From Streptomyces meridianus (GTDB lineage: Bacteria > Actinomycetota > Actinomycetes > Streptomycetales > Streptomycetaceae), in NCBI RefSeq assembly GCF_023703325.1, contig NZ_JAMQGM010000036.1, positions 1 to 54,252 on the forward strand: a stretch of DNA of 54,252 nt, in the 5' to 3' direction. This document shows positions 1 through 10,887 of the stretch, piece after piece. A model generated the notes under the pieces. It made no database searches and had not been told where the DNA came from. It saw only the letters and a list, made by a program, of their open reading frames with translations. Position 1 is the stretch's first letter; the number at the start of each line of letters is the position of its first letter. The position numbers were made by a program, and so were the translations under genes.

Positions 1-2803
1 CGTCGGCGGCGGCCCACTCCAGCGCGAGGGCACCGGCCACGGCTGCGGTGAGCGCGCCGGCGCAGCCGACGGGTTCCTCGCCGGTGACGCGGTGGAGGCC
101 GCGGCTGACGGTCACCACCCGGGTGGGGCCGTCAGCGCAGGCGGCGCGGTGCGCCTGCACGGCGAGGACGAGGGAGAGACCGGCGCCGTCGAGAACCGGT
201 CGGAGTTCACCGGGGGTGATGTCCAGCGGCACCGGTTCGGCACAGCCCGCCAGGTGCAGGAGCGTCGTGGGAGTCCGGTTCAGCTCGCGGAGTTCGGCCC
301 ACAGGGCGTCCCACTGGGTGCGCTCGGCGAAGTCCAGGGTGTAGCGGCCGAGGCCGATGCAGGCGTATGAGTCGCCCTGGGTCACGACGACAGCAGCCGC
401 GAACGGTCCTCCTCCGGCAGTGAGTTCGGCGGCGAGGCCCGTCCGGTCGGCCAGCACCAGGGTGGTGGCCGGGTCGACGGGCGGCGCCGTCCGGCCGGTC
501 CCGGGCAGAGGTTCCCAGACGGCGCGGTGGAGGGCGTCGGGGACGGTGCGGGCGTTGCCCTCGGCGAGATCGAGCTCCCGCAGGACGTCGTCGAAGCCGC
601 CGTCCAGGAAGCGCCGGCGGATACCCGTCCGCTGGATCTTGCCGCTGGTGGTCTTGGGAAAATCCGCTGCGGTCACCGGCACCACCTGGGCGCCTGCGAG
701 CTGGAAGCGCCGGGCCAGTTCGGCTCTGATCCGGCGGACGGCCGGTACCGGGTCCGCGGGCGCCACGGCGGTCTCTGCGGGAACGAAGAACACCACGAGT
801 TGCTCGCTGCCGGTGCCGGGCGCGGGCACGCCGCAGGCGGCGACGGATCCGGCGGTGACACCGTCGATCGAACCGACCGCGTCCTCGAGTTCGTGGCAGA
901 AGTAGTGGCTGCCGTTGATGATGATGACTTCTTTGCGGCGGCCGGTGATCGTCAGCTCGCCGTTGCGGAGGAACGCGAGGTCGCCGGTGTCGAACCAGCC
1001 TTCGCCGCGGAACGCCTCGGCGTTGGCTTCAGGGTTGTCCAGGTAGCCGGGGGTGACCCGGCCGCCGGCGACCTGGAGTCTGCCGATGCGGCCCTCGGGC
1101 AGGACACGGTCCTCGTCGTCGCAGATCCTGAACCGGGCGCCGAGGGTGGGAGCACCCATGCTGAGGAAGGTGGTCCGCTCGGCCTCCGCCACCTCGTCGC
1201 CCACCCATTCCAGGTCGCCGGTGAGCGATGACTTGCGCACGCGGTGCACGGTTCCGGGAGAGCCGAACCGCTTGTAGCTGATGGCGGTGCAGGTCTCGGC
1301 CATGCCCCAGGCCAGGAGCATCGCATCCTCGGCGACGCCGAACGGGGCGGTGGCGGCGAGGAAGTCCGTCACCACGGGCAGGGTGCACTGTTCGCCGGCG
1401 TTGATCAGCGAGCGTACGGCGGACAGGTCCCAGCGCCGGTCCGGCCTGCGGCGCAGTGCCTCGACGACCAGCTTGTAGCCGAAGTTCGGGGACCAGGAGT
1501 GGGCGGCCCCGTGGCGTTCCAGGAGGTCGAGCCAGAGCAGAGGGTCGGCGACGACGAGGTCGGTGGGGGTGTGCACGGCGGGGCATCCCAGGACCGTGTC
1601 GCGCAGATGGAACATCAGCAGTCCGGCGACGTGGTCCAGCGGCAGCCAGTTGACGGTGGTGTCGCCCGGTCCGGTGCCCTGGGCGCGGGCGCCGGCCACG
1701 TACTCCATCACGCCGCGGTGGGTGATCCGGATGGCCTTGGAGTGGCCGGTGCTGCCCGAGGAGAGCTGGAGCAGGGCCGTCTCGCCCGGGTCGGGAAGGT
1801 GCGGTTCGGTGACGGGCTCGGCCCGTTCCAGTTCCTCGACGTCCAGGACGCTCACGTCCTGCATCGGGTAGAGGGCGGTCATGGCGCGCACGCCGTCCAC
1901 CGATGCCCCGGAGGCGACCACCACGGGTTCGCGCAAGGTCTGCCAGGCGTGGTGAAGCTTGTCGAGCACGGCTCCCCGGGTGTCGTAGCCGGGGGGGCCG
2001 GCGACCGTGACCGGCTGGATGCCACCCAGCAGACAGGCCCAGAGGGCCGGGAAATACCGGTCCAGGGAAGGAACTTGGAGGATCGCGCGATCGCCGGCGG
2101 CCACTCCTGCTGCCCGGAGTCCGCCGAGTATCCGCTGGGCGCGGCTCAGCAGTTCGGGGTAGCTCAGGAAGACCGTACGGTCACGTTCGAGAACCAGGTG
2201 CAGTCCCGAGTCGGGCCGTTGCCCGGCGGTGCGCAGCAGGGCCTCGGGCAGGGTGCGCGGAGCCCCGGGGTCGGGGACCGGATCGGGTCCCCTGCTGAGG
2301 GCGGGCGTCGCGGGGGCGGCGTGCAAAGTGGCGCTCCCGGCCCGGGCATCGGAGGCAGGCCGGGCGTGACCGGCCGAGGGCGGGGCCTCGGCGGGCGGTT
2401 CGGGGTCGAGCCCGGCCAGGTGCAGCCGGCCTGCCGCGAACGGGGTGGGTTCCAGGGCGAGCGCGGTTCCCGCTCCGCAGTGCGCGTCGCCGTGGCGTCG
2501 CAGCAGGGCCTCACTGAGGACGGGGACCCGGTCCAGCGCTCCGAGGTCCACGGTCCCGTCCGGCAGCCGCGGAACGTCGTCGACCAGGACCGGCTGCACG
2601 GGCAGGCCGGCTTCGAGCGCGGTCACGGCGACACGTCGTTTGAGACCGGCGAAGCCGGCCTGGGCGGCGGGCACGACGAAGGCCACCGGTTCGGCCGGAG
2701 TTGTGGCGGGGCCGTCGCCGGTGGGGACGATGGCGCAGTCGAGCACATCCCGCAGGGTGCGCAGGCGTGCTTCGAGCCGGGATACGGACGGGTCGGTCGC
2801 CAT
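1..2803 (-). CDS. Acyl-AMP ligase / ketoreductase-like assembly-line protein (C-terminus beyond window)
   Basis: Open frame with ATG at 2803-2801, 934 codons and still open at base 1. Residues about 200-730 form an AMP-forming ligase: the P-loop reads SSGSTGHSK (near 348), followed by a WLPLDHVAGLLMFH stretch, a FDTGDL motif, GRRKEVIIINGSHY, and FPKTTSGKIQ, whose Lys (near 722) is the usual A10 catalytic lysine. From about 760 (AVWEPLP) to the edge the sequence resembles the N-terminal structural half of a PKS ketoreductase (SYACIGLGRYTLD, LLHLAG, ALALEW). The WLPLDHVAGL pattern recalls the loading acyl ligases of trans-AT PKS such as PksJ/BaeJ (from memory). Inference: a loading module that activates a carboxylic acid as acyl-AMP. 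Carrier and condensing domains would lie to the left. Residues 1-95 look like a detached adenylation C-terminal subdomain (PRLPDGTVD, lacking the Lys). The MFS gene lies 115 bp upstream on the same strand. Confidence 0.85.
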   Translation of the reverse strand, partial: MATDPSVSRLEARLRTLRDVLDCAIVPTGDGPATTPAEPVAFVVPAAQAGFAGLKRRVAVTALEAGLPVQPVLVDDVPRLPDGTVDLGALDRVPVLSEALLRRHGDAHCGAGTALALEPTPFAAGRLHLAGLDPEPPAEAPPSAGHARPASDARAGSATLHAAPATPALSRGPDPVPDPGAPRTLPEALLRTAGQRPDSGLHLVLERDRTVFLSYPELLSRAQRILGGLRAAGVAAGDRAILQVPSLDRYFPALWACLLGGIQPVTVAGPPGYDTRGAVLDKLHHAWQTLREPVVVASGASVDGVRAMTALYPMQDVSVLDVEELERAEPVTEPHLPDPGETALLQLSSGSTGHSKAIRITHRGVMEYVAGARAQGTGPGDTTVNWLPLDHVAGLLMFHLRDTVLGCPAVHTPTDLVVADPLLWLDLLERHGAAHSWSPNFGYKLVVEALRRRPDRRWDLSAVRSLINAGEQCTLPVVTDFLAATAPFGVAEDAMLLAWGMAETCTAISYKRFGSPGTVHRVRKSSLTGDLEWVGDEVAEAERTTFLSMGAPTLGARFRICDDEDRVLPEGRIGRLQVAGGRVTPGYLDNPEANAEAFRGEGWFDTGDLAFLRNGELTITGRRKEVIIINGSHYFCHELEDAVGSIDGVTAGSVAACGVPAPGTGSEQLVVFFVPAETAVAPADPVPAVRRIRAELARRFQLAGAQVVPVTAADFPKTTSGKIQRTGIRRRFLDGGFDDVLRELDLAEGNARTVPDALHRAVWEPLPGTGRTAPPVDPATTLVLADRTGLAAELTAGGGPFAAAVVVTQGDSYACIGLGRYTLDFAERTQWDALWAELRELNRTPTTLLHLAGCAEPVPLDITPGELRPVLDGAGLSLVLAVQAHRAACADGPTRVVTVSRGLHRVTGEEPVGCAGALTAAVAGALALEWAAAD

Positions 2804-2918
2804 CGTTGCTGTTTCCTGGAGTCGTGGGGAGGCGGACGGGGCACGGTTCGGGACGTTCACGTGTCCCGGGGCGCAGGCAAGGACGGTGCCGCGGGACCGA
2901 GCGGGCGACGGGCCGGGA

Positions 2919-4301
2919 TCAGCCGGGGGAGGTACGGGACGCGGCGGTCTCCTGGGCCGGGGCCCCCACCGGTGGCCCGGAGGCGTCCCTGCCCGGAGAA
3001 GTGCGCGCGAGCGCGGGGACGGTGACGAGGAGCAGGAGGAAGCCCAGGGCGAGAACGATGGCCGTGCCGTGCGCCAGGGCGACGACGGTGAAGGGCGCCA
3101 GCCGGTCGAGCAGTGTGGCGCACAGCACCGTACCGATGCCCAGGGCCGCGGTCTCCGCCATGGCGGCCGTGCCGAGCAGCCGGCCGCGCTGGTCGTCCGG
3201 GAGGGCCTGGAGTCGTGAGTCGTAGACGATCTGGGTGAAGCCGTCCGCCAGTCCGGCGCCGGCCGCCACCACGATCAGGGCCGCGGTGGGCAGTCCGCTG
3301 AAGGCGACGATGAAGAAGCCGGACATCAGGCACGTCCCCACGGCGAACGCCCGCTCCCCGCCGCCCCGGCCGTCCCGGCCGCCGGCCCACCGGTTCAGCA
3401 GCGGGACGCGGGAGACGAGTTGGTGGGCGATCAGGCAGCCCACGGCCCAGGCGGACCAGAAGCGGCCGACGAAGGCCGCTGCGGTGTCCTCGTCGATCTG
3501 CGCCGCGTAGACGGGAAGGCCCACCTGGTGGGAGGCCGAGCCGAGGTTGTCGACGGCGCGCACGGCGACCAGGCAGAGCACCACGGGTGCGTACCGCCGC
3601 AGCCCCGTCAGCCACACGCGGGCGGCGAACCGCCCGCTTGCAGCGCGGACTTCGCCGTTCTCGGCTCCGGTGTGCGCGTCCCGCCCGGCTTCCTGCGGGC
3701 CGCTGACGCGCCGCCCCGACGCGGTCAGGGGAAGCAGGGCGAGGGTCGCGGCGGACACGAGGAAGGTCCCGGCATCGAGGACGAAGGCCGCGGTGTACCC
3801 GGCCCAGGCGACGACGACACCGGCGGAGGCGAACCCGAACACCATGGCCAGTGAACGGCCGGTCACCAGCAGTCCGTTGGCCCGCACCCGGAGGTCCTGG
3901 CCGACGATCTCCGGAACGCTGCTGCGCAACGCGACACCGGACAGGGTGGAGCATGCACCCATGACCGCCGCCAGCCCGTACAGCAGCACCTCGCGGGCAC
4001 TGTCGGGTGACAGGGCGAAGCCGAGCAGGGCGAGTGCCTGGGTGAAGTCGCCGCCGATCATGAGGTGTTTGCGGTTGAACCGGCCGACCAGACGCCCGGC
4101 CGCGAAGCCGGCGAGGAAGGAGGACCCGATCCGCAGCAGCAGGAAGATTCCGACGGAGAGCGCGCTGCCGGTCGTCTGCAGGGCGAACAGGTTGAGCGCC
4201 ACCATGTTGAGGAACGAGCCGTAGGACGAGACGGCGTTGCCCACGACCAGGTACAGGAAGGGGCGGCCGACCCGCCCGGCCCGGAGCGGAGCGGACGTCA
4301 T
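2919..4301 (-). CDS. MFS transporter, probable exporter
   Basis: 460 residues with about 11-12 hydrophobic helices, beginning VGNAVSSYGSFLNMVALNLF, as in MFS drug/siderophore exporters. RLVGRFNRKHLMIGGDF between helices 2 and 3 matches the family's cytoplasmic loop motif. A charged, Gly-rich central loop (near residues 205-230) separates two six-helix halves. The ATG at 4301 is preceded by GAGGAG about 7 nt upstream, while longer in-frame starts are unsupported. It reads in the same direction as the acyl-ligase gene that begins 115 bp downstream, so the likely role is export of, or self-protection against, the product of that assembly line. That link is inference from position. The substrate cannot be read from sequence. 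Confidence 0.87.
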   Translation of the reverse strand: MTSAPLRAGRVGRPFLYLVVGNAVSSYGSFLNMVALNLFALQTTGSALSVGIFLLLRIGSSFLAGFAAGRLVGRFNRKHLMIGGDFTQALALLGFALSPDSAREVLLYGLAAVMGACSTLSGVALRSSVPEIVGQDLRVRANGLLVTGRSLAMVFGFASAGVVVAWAGYTAAFVLDAGTFLVSAATLALLPLTASGRRVSGPQEAGRDAHTGAENGEVRAASGRFAARVWLTGLRRYAPVVLCLVAVRAVDNLGSASHQVGLPVYAAQIDEDTAAAFVGRFWSAWAVGCLIAHQLVSRVPLLNRWAGGRDGRGGGERAFAVGTCLMSGFFIVAFSGLPTAALIVVAAGAGLADGFTQIVYDSRLQALPDDQRGRLLGTAAMAETAALGIGTVLCATLLDRLAPFTVVALAHGTAIVLALGFLLLLVTVPALARTSPGRDASGPPVGAPAQETAASRTSPG

Positions 4302-4744
4302 CGCACGACTCCTCGTGGGCCTCGGTCGCTCGGGTCCGGTGCGCTGACGCCGGTCTCCGCAATCCCCGCGGCGGGTTGTCCGGGCATGCGTGCCGGATGC
4401 CGGTGCCCGGGCTGCAGCGCTCGGCGTGAGCACGTCCCTCGGCGGTTCTCCATGTGCTCTTCCCCCTGTGCCGACCCGTCGGACGGCCGCGCGTGAAGGT
4501 GTGCGTCCCGTGGGGCGGCCGGCGGCTGCCGCCGGTTCCCGGGGCGGAGGCAGTGGCCTGTCCGCCTCGCGTGGAGCTCTCGTGCCCGGGTGCGCAGGGG
4601 CCCGCGGCACACGGACGGCCTGTGCAACCCGGGGGTCGCACAGGCCGTCGTCATGCATCCCGCCTGGCGCAACGGCGTTCTGCGACAGGGCGGTTCCGGT
4701 GAACTACGACCGGATCAGGCGTGTACTGCTCGGCGCGGGGCCGG
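4302..4744. other. Intergenic region between MFS gene and protease gene
   Basis: 443 bp with no convincing gene on either strand. It should hold the promoter of the MFS gene (minus strand). Its left part carries a strong inverted repeat at 4617-4646 that probably terminates the protease transcript. No clear -35/-10 pair was recognised. Confidence 0.6.
4617..4646 (-). terminator. Hairpin downstream of the streptogrisin gene
   Basis: Inverted repeat with arms GGCCTGTGCAACCC and GGGTCGCACAGGCC: 14 bp with one mismatch and a 2-nt loop. It lies about 100 nt beyond the stop of the protease gene on the minus strand. No T-run follows, as is common for GC-rich actinomycete terminators. Confidence 0.55.
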
Positions 4745-5650
4745 TCAGTAGACGCTGACGCCGTAGTAGCTGAGCGCCTCGGTGATGGGCTGGAAGAACG
4801 TGGTGCCGCCCGAGGAGCAGTTTCCGCTGCCGCCCGAGGTCAGGCCGACCGCGCTGTTGCCGGAGCGCAGCGAGCCGCCGGAGTCGCCCGGCTCGGCGCA
4901 GACGTTGGTCTGGATCATGCCGTACACGATGTCGCCGCCGCCGTAGTTGACGGTCGCGTTCGTGCCGGTCACGGTTCCGCTGTGGGTACCGGTGGTGGAG
5001 CCGTGACGGGTGACATACATGCCGACGTAGGCGTTGGCCGCGCCGGTGATGTCGGTACCGCCGGCGGTGCCCGGGTGGGTGACCGAGCCGTCGTAGCGGA
5101 CGATGCCGAAGTCGTTGGTCGGGAAGTACGAGTCGACCGTGGGGCCGATGTAGGCGCCGGAGCCGGTGGTCCAGCTCGGGTAACCGTCGGTGCAGTGACC
5201 GGCGGTGATCATGTAGTAGGTGCCGCTGCCGCTGCGGACGTTGAAGCCGGCGGAGCAGCGCCATCCGGCGCTCGCGTAGATCGCGTCGCCGCCCTGGAGG
5301 AGCTTGGTGAACTTGCCCTCGGTGCGGTTGACCTCGATGGCACCGGCGTTGGCGCCGGCCTCCTTCTTGATCTTCGCTATCTCGGCCTTGGAGACCGTGG
5401 AGTCGGCCGTGACGACGACCTTGTCCGTCTTCTGGTCGACGTACCAGGCGGTGCCGGCCACGTCGGCCGTCTTCACCGCGTCGCTGACCTTGGACAGCGC
5501 CGAGGCGCTGAACGTGGTCGGGGCGGACTGCGCCGAGGCAGTGGCTGCCGGGACGGCGAGGGCGGCGGTGGCCGCGAGACCGGCGGTCAGAGCCATGAGA
5601 CGCGCGCGTCTCGCGGTGGAGCGACCGGTGAAGGCAGAGGGGATCTTCAC
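4745..5650 (-). CDS. Secreted streptogrisin-like serine protease (S1E), preproenzyme
   Basis: 301 residues. A GTG start at 5650 has GGAGG 5 nt upstream. Residues 1-41 form a Sec signal peptide (Arg-rich start, hydrophobic core, ATASA). About 42-117 is the Lys/Asp-rich propeptide of alpha-lytic/streptogrisin proteases, and the mature enzyme starts near GGDAIYASAGW. Catalytic residues visible are H152 (TAGHC), D180 (NDFGIVRYD) and S257 (CAEPGDSGGS), and four cysteines around them fit the two disulfides of streptogrisins A/B. The protein is expected to be exported, autoprocessed and active outside the cell as a broad protease. An SSI-family inhibitor gene lies at 52693-53127 in the same window. 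Transcribed alone, with a 727-bp upstream gap. Confidence 0.95.
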   Translation of the reverse strand: MKIPSAFTGRSTARRARLMALTAGLAATAALAVPAATASAQSAPTTFSASALSKVSDAVKTADVAGTAWYVDQKTDKVVVTADSTVSKAEIAKIKKEAGANAGAIEVNRTEGKFTKLLQGGDAIYASAGWRCSAGFNVRSGSGTYYMITAGHCTDGYPSWTTGSGAYIGPTVDSYFPTNDFGIVRYDGSVTHPGTAGGTDITGAANAYVGMYVTRHGSTTGTHSGTVTGTNATVNYGGGDIVYGMIQTNVCAEPGDSGGSLRSGNSAVGLTSGGSGNCSSGGTTFFQPITEALSYYGVSVY

Positions 5651-6377
5651 GTATTCCTCCAGGTTGGGGGGATCTCCAAGACCGCCGGGAGGCGGACCCG
5701 AACAGCGAAGCCGGAGACATCGGCTGCGATTCGCCGTGCCCCTGACAAGCGCCGCTCAGGAGTATTCGGCTCGTCACTCCCCGGCGCAAGAGCACCGGCG
5801 GGAGTTCATCGGCAGAAACACGCCAGAAACAGCACACGGGAAGTAAATGGTCGCTTTGGTCACCGTATGAACGTTGAGAGCCGGCAGCCGACCGGCATGT
5901 GCGGAAACCCCCAACCTTCGTTCCTGAGCTGGGACTTGGGGTGAACGGACGCTCGGTGGGGCAGGTGCGGCCCTCATCCCGGCAGAGCTTCTCCCGGACG
6001 AGACGGCGCAGCTCGGCCGGGCCCGTTTTCGAGCGATTCCCGGCGACCGCCCGGTCCGGCGCGACGGGACGGAAGGGGACATGTCGCTTGCGCCGTCGAC
6101 TCCCTCGGGCCGGCGGCGCACGGCCGAAAACCGTTCGTCGAGTTGCGTGGCAGAGGCAGCCCCTCGCTGCGGACGGTCGTCCGTGCCACTGAGGACGACT
6201 CAGGCAGCCTCACCGGCAGGGTGGATGCGGAATGTTCCGCCCGCCGGGGCCGCGGCGGCGCGCCGAGGCCGTCCGAGAGGGTTCGTCAGGCCGTCGGCGA
6301 GCCCCACACGTCGGGTCTGCCGACGGGCGCCAACGGGCATCGGCGTTCGCCGTGTTCCGCCCCTGCCGGGGGCCGGC
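5651..6377. other. Long intergenic region upstream of protease gene
   Basis: 727 bp between two minus-strand genes. No frame with a ribosome site and recognisable product. An unusually AT-rich island at about 5815-5880 is the best candidate for the protease promoter region. I see no confident -10/-35 pair. The right end carries a small hairpin (6359-6374) just after the DUF427 gene. The rest shows no recognisable structure. Confidence 0.55.
6359..6374 (-). terminator. Small hairpin just after DUF427 gene
   Basis: Perfect 6-bp stem, GCCCCC and GGGGGC with a 4-nt loop, beginning 3 nt beyond the DUF427 stop codon. A plausible but weak terminator. Confidence 0.35.
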
Positions 6378-7175
6378 TCAGTGCGGGCCGAAGAAGGTGA
6401 CCGGGCGTTCCCGGCGTTCACCGTCGACGACGATGTCGGCCCGCTCGTTGTAGAAGGCCACCCTGCCCCTGATCGCGTCCACCGCGGGCAGGGGGTCCGG
6501 GTAGCTCCAGGCGACCCCGGATTCGCCGCCCGCGCTCCAGTATTCGGTCGCCGCCCCCTTGTACGGGCAACGGGTGTGCTGCGACTCGGCGGTGAGGAGA
6601 TCGAACCGCACGTCCTCGCGGGGGATGTAGTAGCGGACGGGCAGCCCGGTCTCGAACAGGAGCACCGGATCCCGGGTGTCCGCGACGACCGTACCGCCGA
6701 TCGCGACCCTGACATGACGGCTGCTCGGCAGCGCATCCACCCGTTTGTGCGGGTCACGGGGGTGGACGAAGACCTCCTCGTCCTCCTCGTACCAGTGGTC
6801 CAGCACGTCGCGCCCGAACCAGTCGAAGGAAACGTAACCGGCGAGTTCCTCTCCGGGGTACGTCCAGGCCGCGGATCCGGCGCGTTCGCCCGCGGCCTCC
6901 AGGTCGTAGAACCGTGTCGCCCCGGCATGCCGCCCGGTGGGCGGGTGTTCGGCCGGACGCAGCAGGTCGGTGCGGACGTCCCTCTCGGGGAAGGCGTACA
7001 GCGGTACGGGGCGGCCCGGCTCCCAGACCAGCAGCGGCCGACGGCTGTCGACGACGGTGACGTCGCCCTTGACCGCCCGGACCCAGCGTTCGCAGGGCTC
7101 CCAGACGACGCTGTCCTCCGGGTCCGGCGGGCGGCGGACGACCCGGGGGGGTTCGCCTGCGTTCTCTCCCGGCAT
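6378..7175 (-). CDS. Tandem DUF427 domain protein
   Basis: 265 residues. The start at 7175 is chosen because GGAAGGAGAG lies about 7 nt upstream; a longer frame to 7247 has no such support. It contains two copies of the DUF427 fold: about residues 30-150 (WVRAVKGDVTVVDSRRPLLVWEP ... YAFPERDV) and about 160-255 (VRVAIGGTVVADTRDPVLLFET ... YYIPREDV), the second carrying the conserved CPYKG and WSYPDPLP segments. The biochemical function of DUF427 is not established. It follows the TPP-enzyme gene by 78 bp on the same strand, so co-transcription is likely. The upstream TPP enzyme acts on keto acids, but no pathway link can be claimed. Confidence 0.85.
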   Translation of the reverse strand: MPGENAGEPPRVVRRPPDPEDSVVWEPCERWVRAVKGDVTVVDSRRPLLVWEPGRPVPLYAFPERDVRTDLLRPAEHPPTGRHAGATRFYDLEAAGERAGSAAWTYPGEELAGYVSFDWFGRDVLDHWYEEDEEVFVHPRDPHKRVDALPSSRHVRVAIGGTVVADTRDPVLLFETGLPVRYYIPREDVRFDLLTAESQHTRCPYKGAATEYWSAGGESGVAWSYPDPLPAVDAIRGRVAFYNERADIVVDGERRERPVTFFGPH

Positions 7176-7253
7176 GTGGCACTCTCCTTCCCGGGGGCGG
7201 TTCTTCCGGCACCCACCCTGCCCGGCAGGGGCACGGTCTGCCACCACCGACCG

Positions 7254-8936
<1,683 letters not shown>

Positions 8937-8942
8937 GTGTCG

Positions 8943-8948
8943 AGCCTA
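8943..8948 (-). promoter_or_regulatory. Leaderless -10 box (TAGGCT) of TPP-enzyme gene
   Basis: On the minus strand TAGGCT is followed by CGACAC and then the ATG. A TANNNT hexamer ending 6 nt before the start codon, with no Shine-Dalgarno, is the pattern of actinobacterial leaderless genes. Confidence 0.6.
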
Positions 8949-9050
8949 GGCCGAAGTGCGGCAGGTGTCGCGACGAGTGCCGGGGGCACTACACAGGCTG
9001 CGGGAGCGGCAGGCCCGTCCACCCGTTGTCCGCCTACCGGCCGGGCCGTG

Positions 9051-9917
9051 TCAGGCGCGGGCGTGCGCCAGCAACGCGGTGTGCGGCAGCGCCAGGATCC
9101 CGTCGGCGACGGCGAACTCCCCGCTCATCTCCAGGTAGTGGCGCCGGATCTCCGCGGTCACGGCCGGTGTCTGGCGCGCCACGGTCTGCCCGATCGTCCC
9201 GACCCCATCGGCGTGTCCGGCCCACCACACCTCCGTGTCGACCCGGTGCTTCCAGGCGAGCGTCCGGCACCCGGCATCCTCCAGTCCGGCCGACTCCATG
9301 AGCGCCGCGAGACCATCCCCCGTGCGCGGGAAGTCGTCCTCGGGCCGCAGGGCCGGCAGGTCGGCCGGGCGGCGGGCACCCGATGCCTCGACCGCCCGTC
9401 CGACCAGCGCCTGACCGGCCCCGGGGGGCCTGGCCCAGATCGTCACCGCAACCCGGCCCCCGGGCCGGGTGATGCGTTTCAGCTCGGCGAGGGCGGAGCG
9501 GGGCCGGCCGACGTGGTTCAGCACGAAGTTGCCGGCCACGGCGTCGAATTCGTCGTCTGCAAAGGGCAGTCGGGGCAGGGCGGCCAGGCGTACATCGGCC
9601 TGCGGCGCATTCCGGCGGGCGAGCACGGCCATGTCCGGGTCGGCGTCCACCGCGACGACGTCCGCGCCGCGGGCCGAAGCCGCCGCCACCACCGCGCCCG
9701 CCCCGGTTCCGACGTCCAGGACCCGGTCACCCGGCCTGACATGCGCGGCATCGAGGAGCAGCGGAATCGGGTACGCGCACAGGTGTGCGAAGCTCTGCGC
9801 GTAGGCCCGGGCCCGACCGGCCCAGATCCGCCGCTCGCTCTCGTCGAACACGGTCGTCGCCACGGAGGGCGGGACGGATGCCTCGCGGGGCCTGCTGCGC
9901 TCGCCGGGAACGGTCAA
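9051..9917 (-). CDS. Class I SAM-dependent methyltransferase
   Basis: 288 residues if the TTG at 9917 is used. This start lies 4 nt after the stop of the upstream methyltransferase gene, which suggests translational coupling. In-frame GTG codons about 17-22 residues further in are alternatives. The Rossmann-type core is clear: motif I VLDVGTGAG, motif II VVAVDADPDM, the PFADDEFDAV segment, and ITRPGGRVAVTIWA. This is the Methyltransf_11/UbiE-like type. N- and C-terminal extensions presumably bind the acceptor, which cannot be read from sequence. Same strand as its neighbours. No cluster-specific partner identifies the substrate. Confidence 0.85.
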   Translation of the reverse strand: MTVPGERSRPREASVPPSVATTVFDESERRIWAGRARAYAQSFAHLCAYPIPLLLDAAHVRPGDRVLDVGTGAGAVVAAASARGADVVAVDADPDMAVLARRNAPQADVRLAALPRLPFADDEFDAVAGNFVLNHVGRPRSALAELKRITRPGGRVAVTIWARPPGAGQALVGRAVEASGARRPADLPALRPEDDFPRTGDGLAALMESAGLEDAGCRTLAWKHRVDTEVWWAGHADGVGTIGQTVARQTPAVTAEIRRHYLEMSGEFAVADGILALPHTALLAHARA

Positions 9918-9921
9918 GGAA

Positions 9922-10749
9922 TCAGGCCTTGCTCGCCATTCCGGCGACGATGAGTTCTTCCCACACCGTCAGTTCGCTCTTGCCGCCCGCGATCCGGGAG
10001 ACGCCCTCGGGCTCCGCGTCGGGCTTCCACAGGACGGTCGGGACGATGCCCGGCTCGAGGATCTCCATGGGGCCGAAGAGGGCGGATATCTCGTCGTCGC
10101 TGCGCCACCGGCCGCGGCCGAACGTGCTCTGCAGCAGGTTCTCGGCCGCTTCGGTCTCGGGGTTCTCCCCGGTGCGGAAGTGGCTGATGAAGATGTGGCT
10201 GCCGGAGGGAACTCGATCGTGCCAGAAGCGGACGATGCCGGCCGGGTCCTCGTCGTCGTTGATGTGGTGCAGGATCGCCGACATGATGACGGCCACGGGC
10301 TGTTCGAAGTCGATGAGGGCTTCTACGTCGGGGTGGTTCCGGATCGCCTCGGGATCGCGCACGTCCGCCTTGATGACGCTCGTGAACTCGTTCTCCTGCA
10401 GGAGCGCGCGACCGTGGGCGAGGACGATCGGGTCCGCGTCGACGTAGACGACCCGGGCATCGGGAGTGTGGCGCTGGACGATCTGGTGGACGTTCTCCGC
10501 GGTGGGCAGACCGCTGCCCATGTCGATGAACTGGCGTATCCCGGTGTTCGCCACGAGGTCGCGGACAGCACGTCCGAGCACCTTGCGGTTGCCCAGGGCG
10601 ATGGCGATCGAACCGGGCAGGTCCTTCTTGAAGCGGTCGCCGATCGCCCGGTCGACGGCGTAGTTGTCCTTGCCGCCGAGGAGGTAGTCGTAGACGCGAG
10701 CGATGCTCGGCTTCTCCTGGTCGATCCCGGAGGCGGTGCCGTCGTCCAT
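9922..10749 (-). CDS. PF04672-type SAM-dependent methyltransferase
   Basis: 275 residues, matching the actinomycete-restricted DUF574/Methyltransf_19 family over its whole length. It begins IDQEKPSIARVYDYLLGGKDNYAVDR, a hallmark of the family, followed by FIDMGSGLPTAENVH (SAM-binding loop) and VVYVDADPIVLAHG (ribose-binding acidic residue). Streptomyces carry many paralogues, mostly of unknown target. A purine-rich GGGAAGGGAACG lies about 10 nt before the ATG at 10749. The next methyltransferase starts 4 nt after its stop, so the two form an operon. Confidence 0.9.
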   Translation of the reverse strand: MDDGTASGIDQEKPSIARVYDYLLGGKDNYAVDRAIGDRFKKDLPGSIAIALGNRKVLGRAVRDLVANTGIRQFIDMGSGLPTAENVHQIVQRHTPDARVVYVDADPIVLAHGRALLQENEFTSVIKADVRDPEAIRNHPDVEALIDFEQPVAVIMSAILHHINDDEDPAGIVRFWHDRVPSGSHIFISHFRTGENPETEAAENLLQSTFGRGRWRSDDEISALFGPMEILEPGIVPTVLWKPDAEPEGVSRIAGGKSELTVWEELIVAGMASKA

Positions 10750-10887
10750 GAGCGTTCGTTCCCTTCCCAGGCGTCGTACCGATCATCGTAGGCGGTGGCG
10801 ATCGTCCCGGGGGGAGCGGATTCCCGGCAATCGACCCGCGCCCGCCGTAGGCCGGATCCGCGGGCGGGCGCTGGGAGTTGTGCGTGG

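Noticed and set aside
9051..10749. Methyltransferase pair as part of a natural-product cluster
   Set aside because: No biosynthetic enzymes next to them; PF04672 proteins are scattered widely in Streptomyces.
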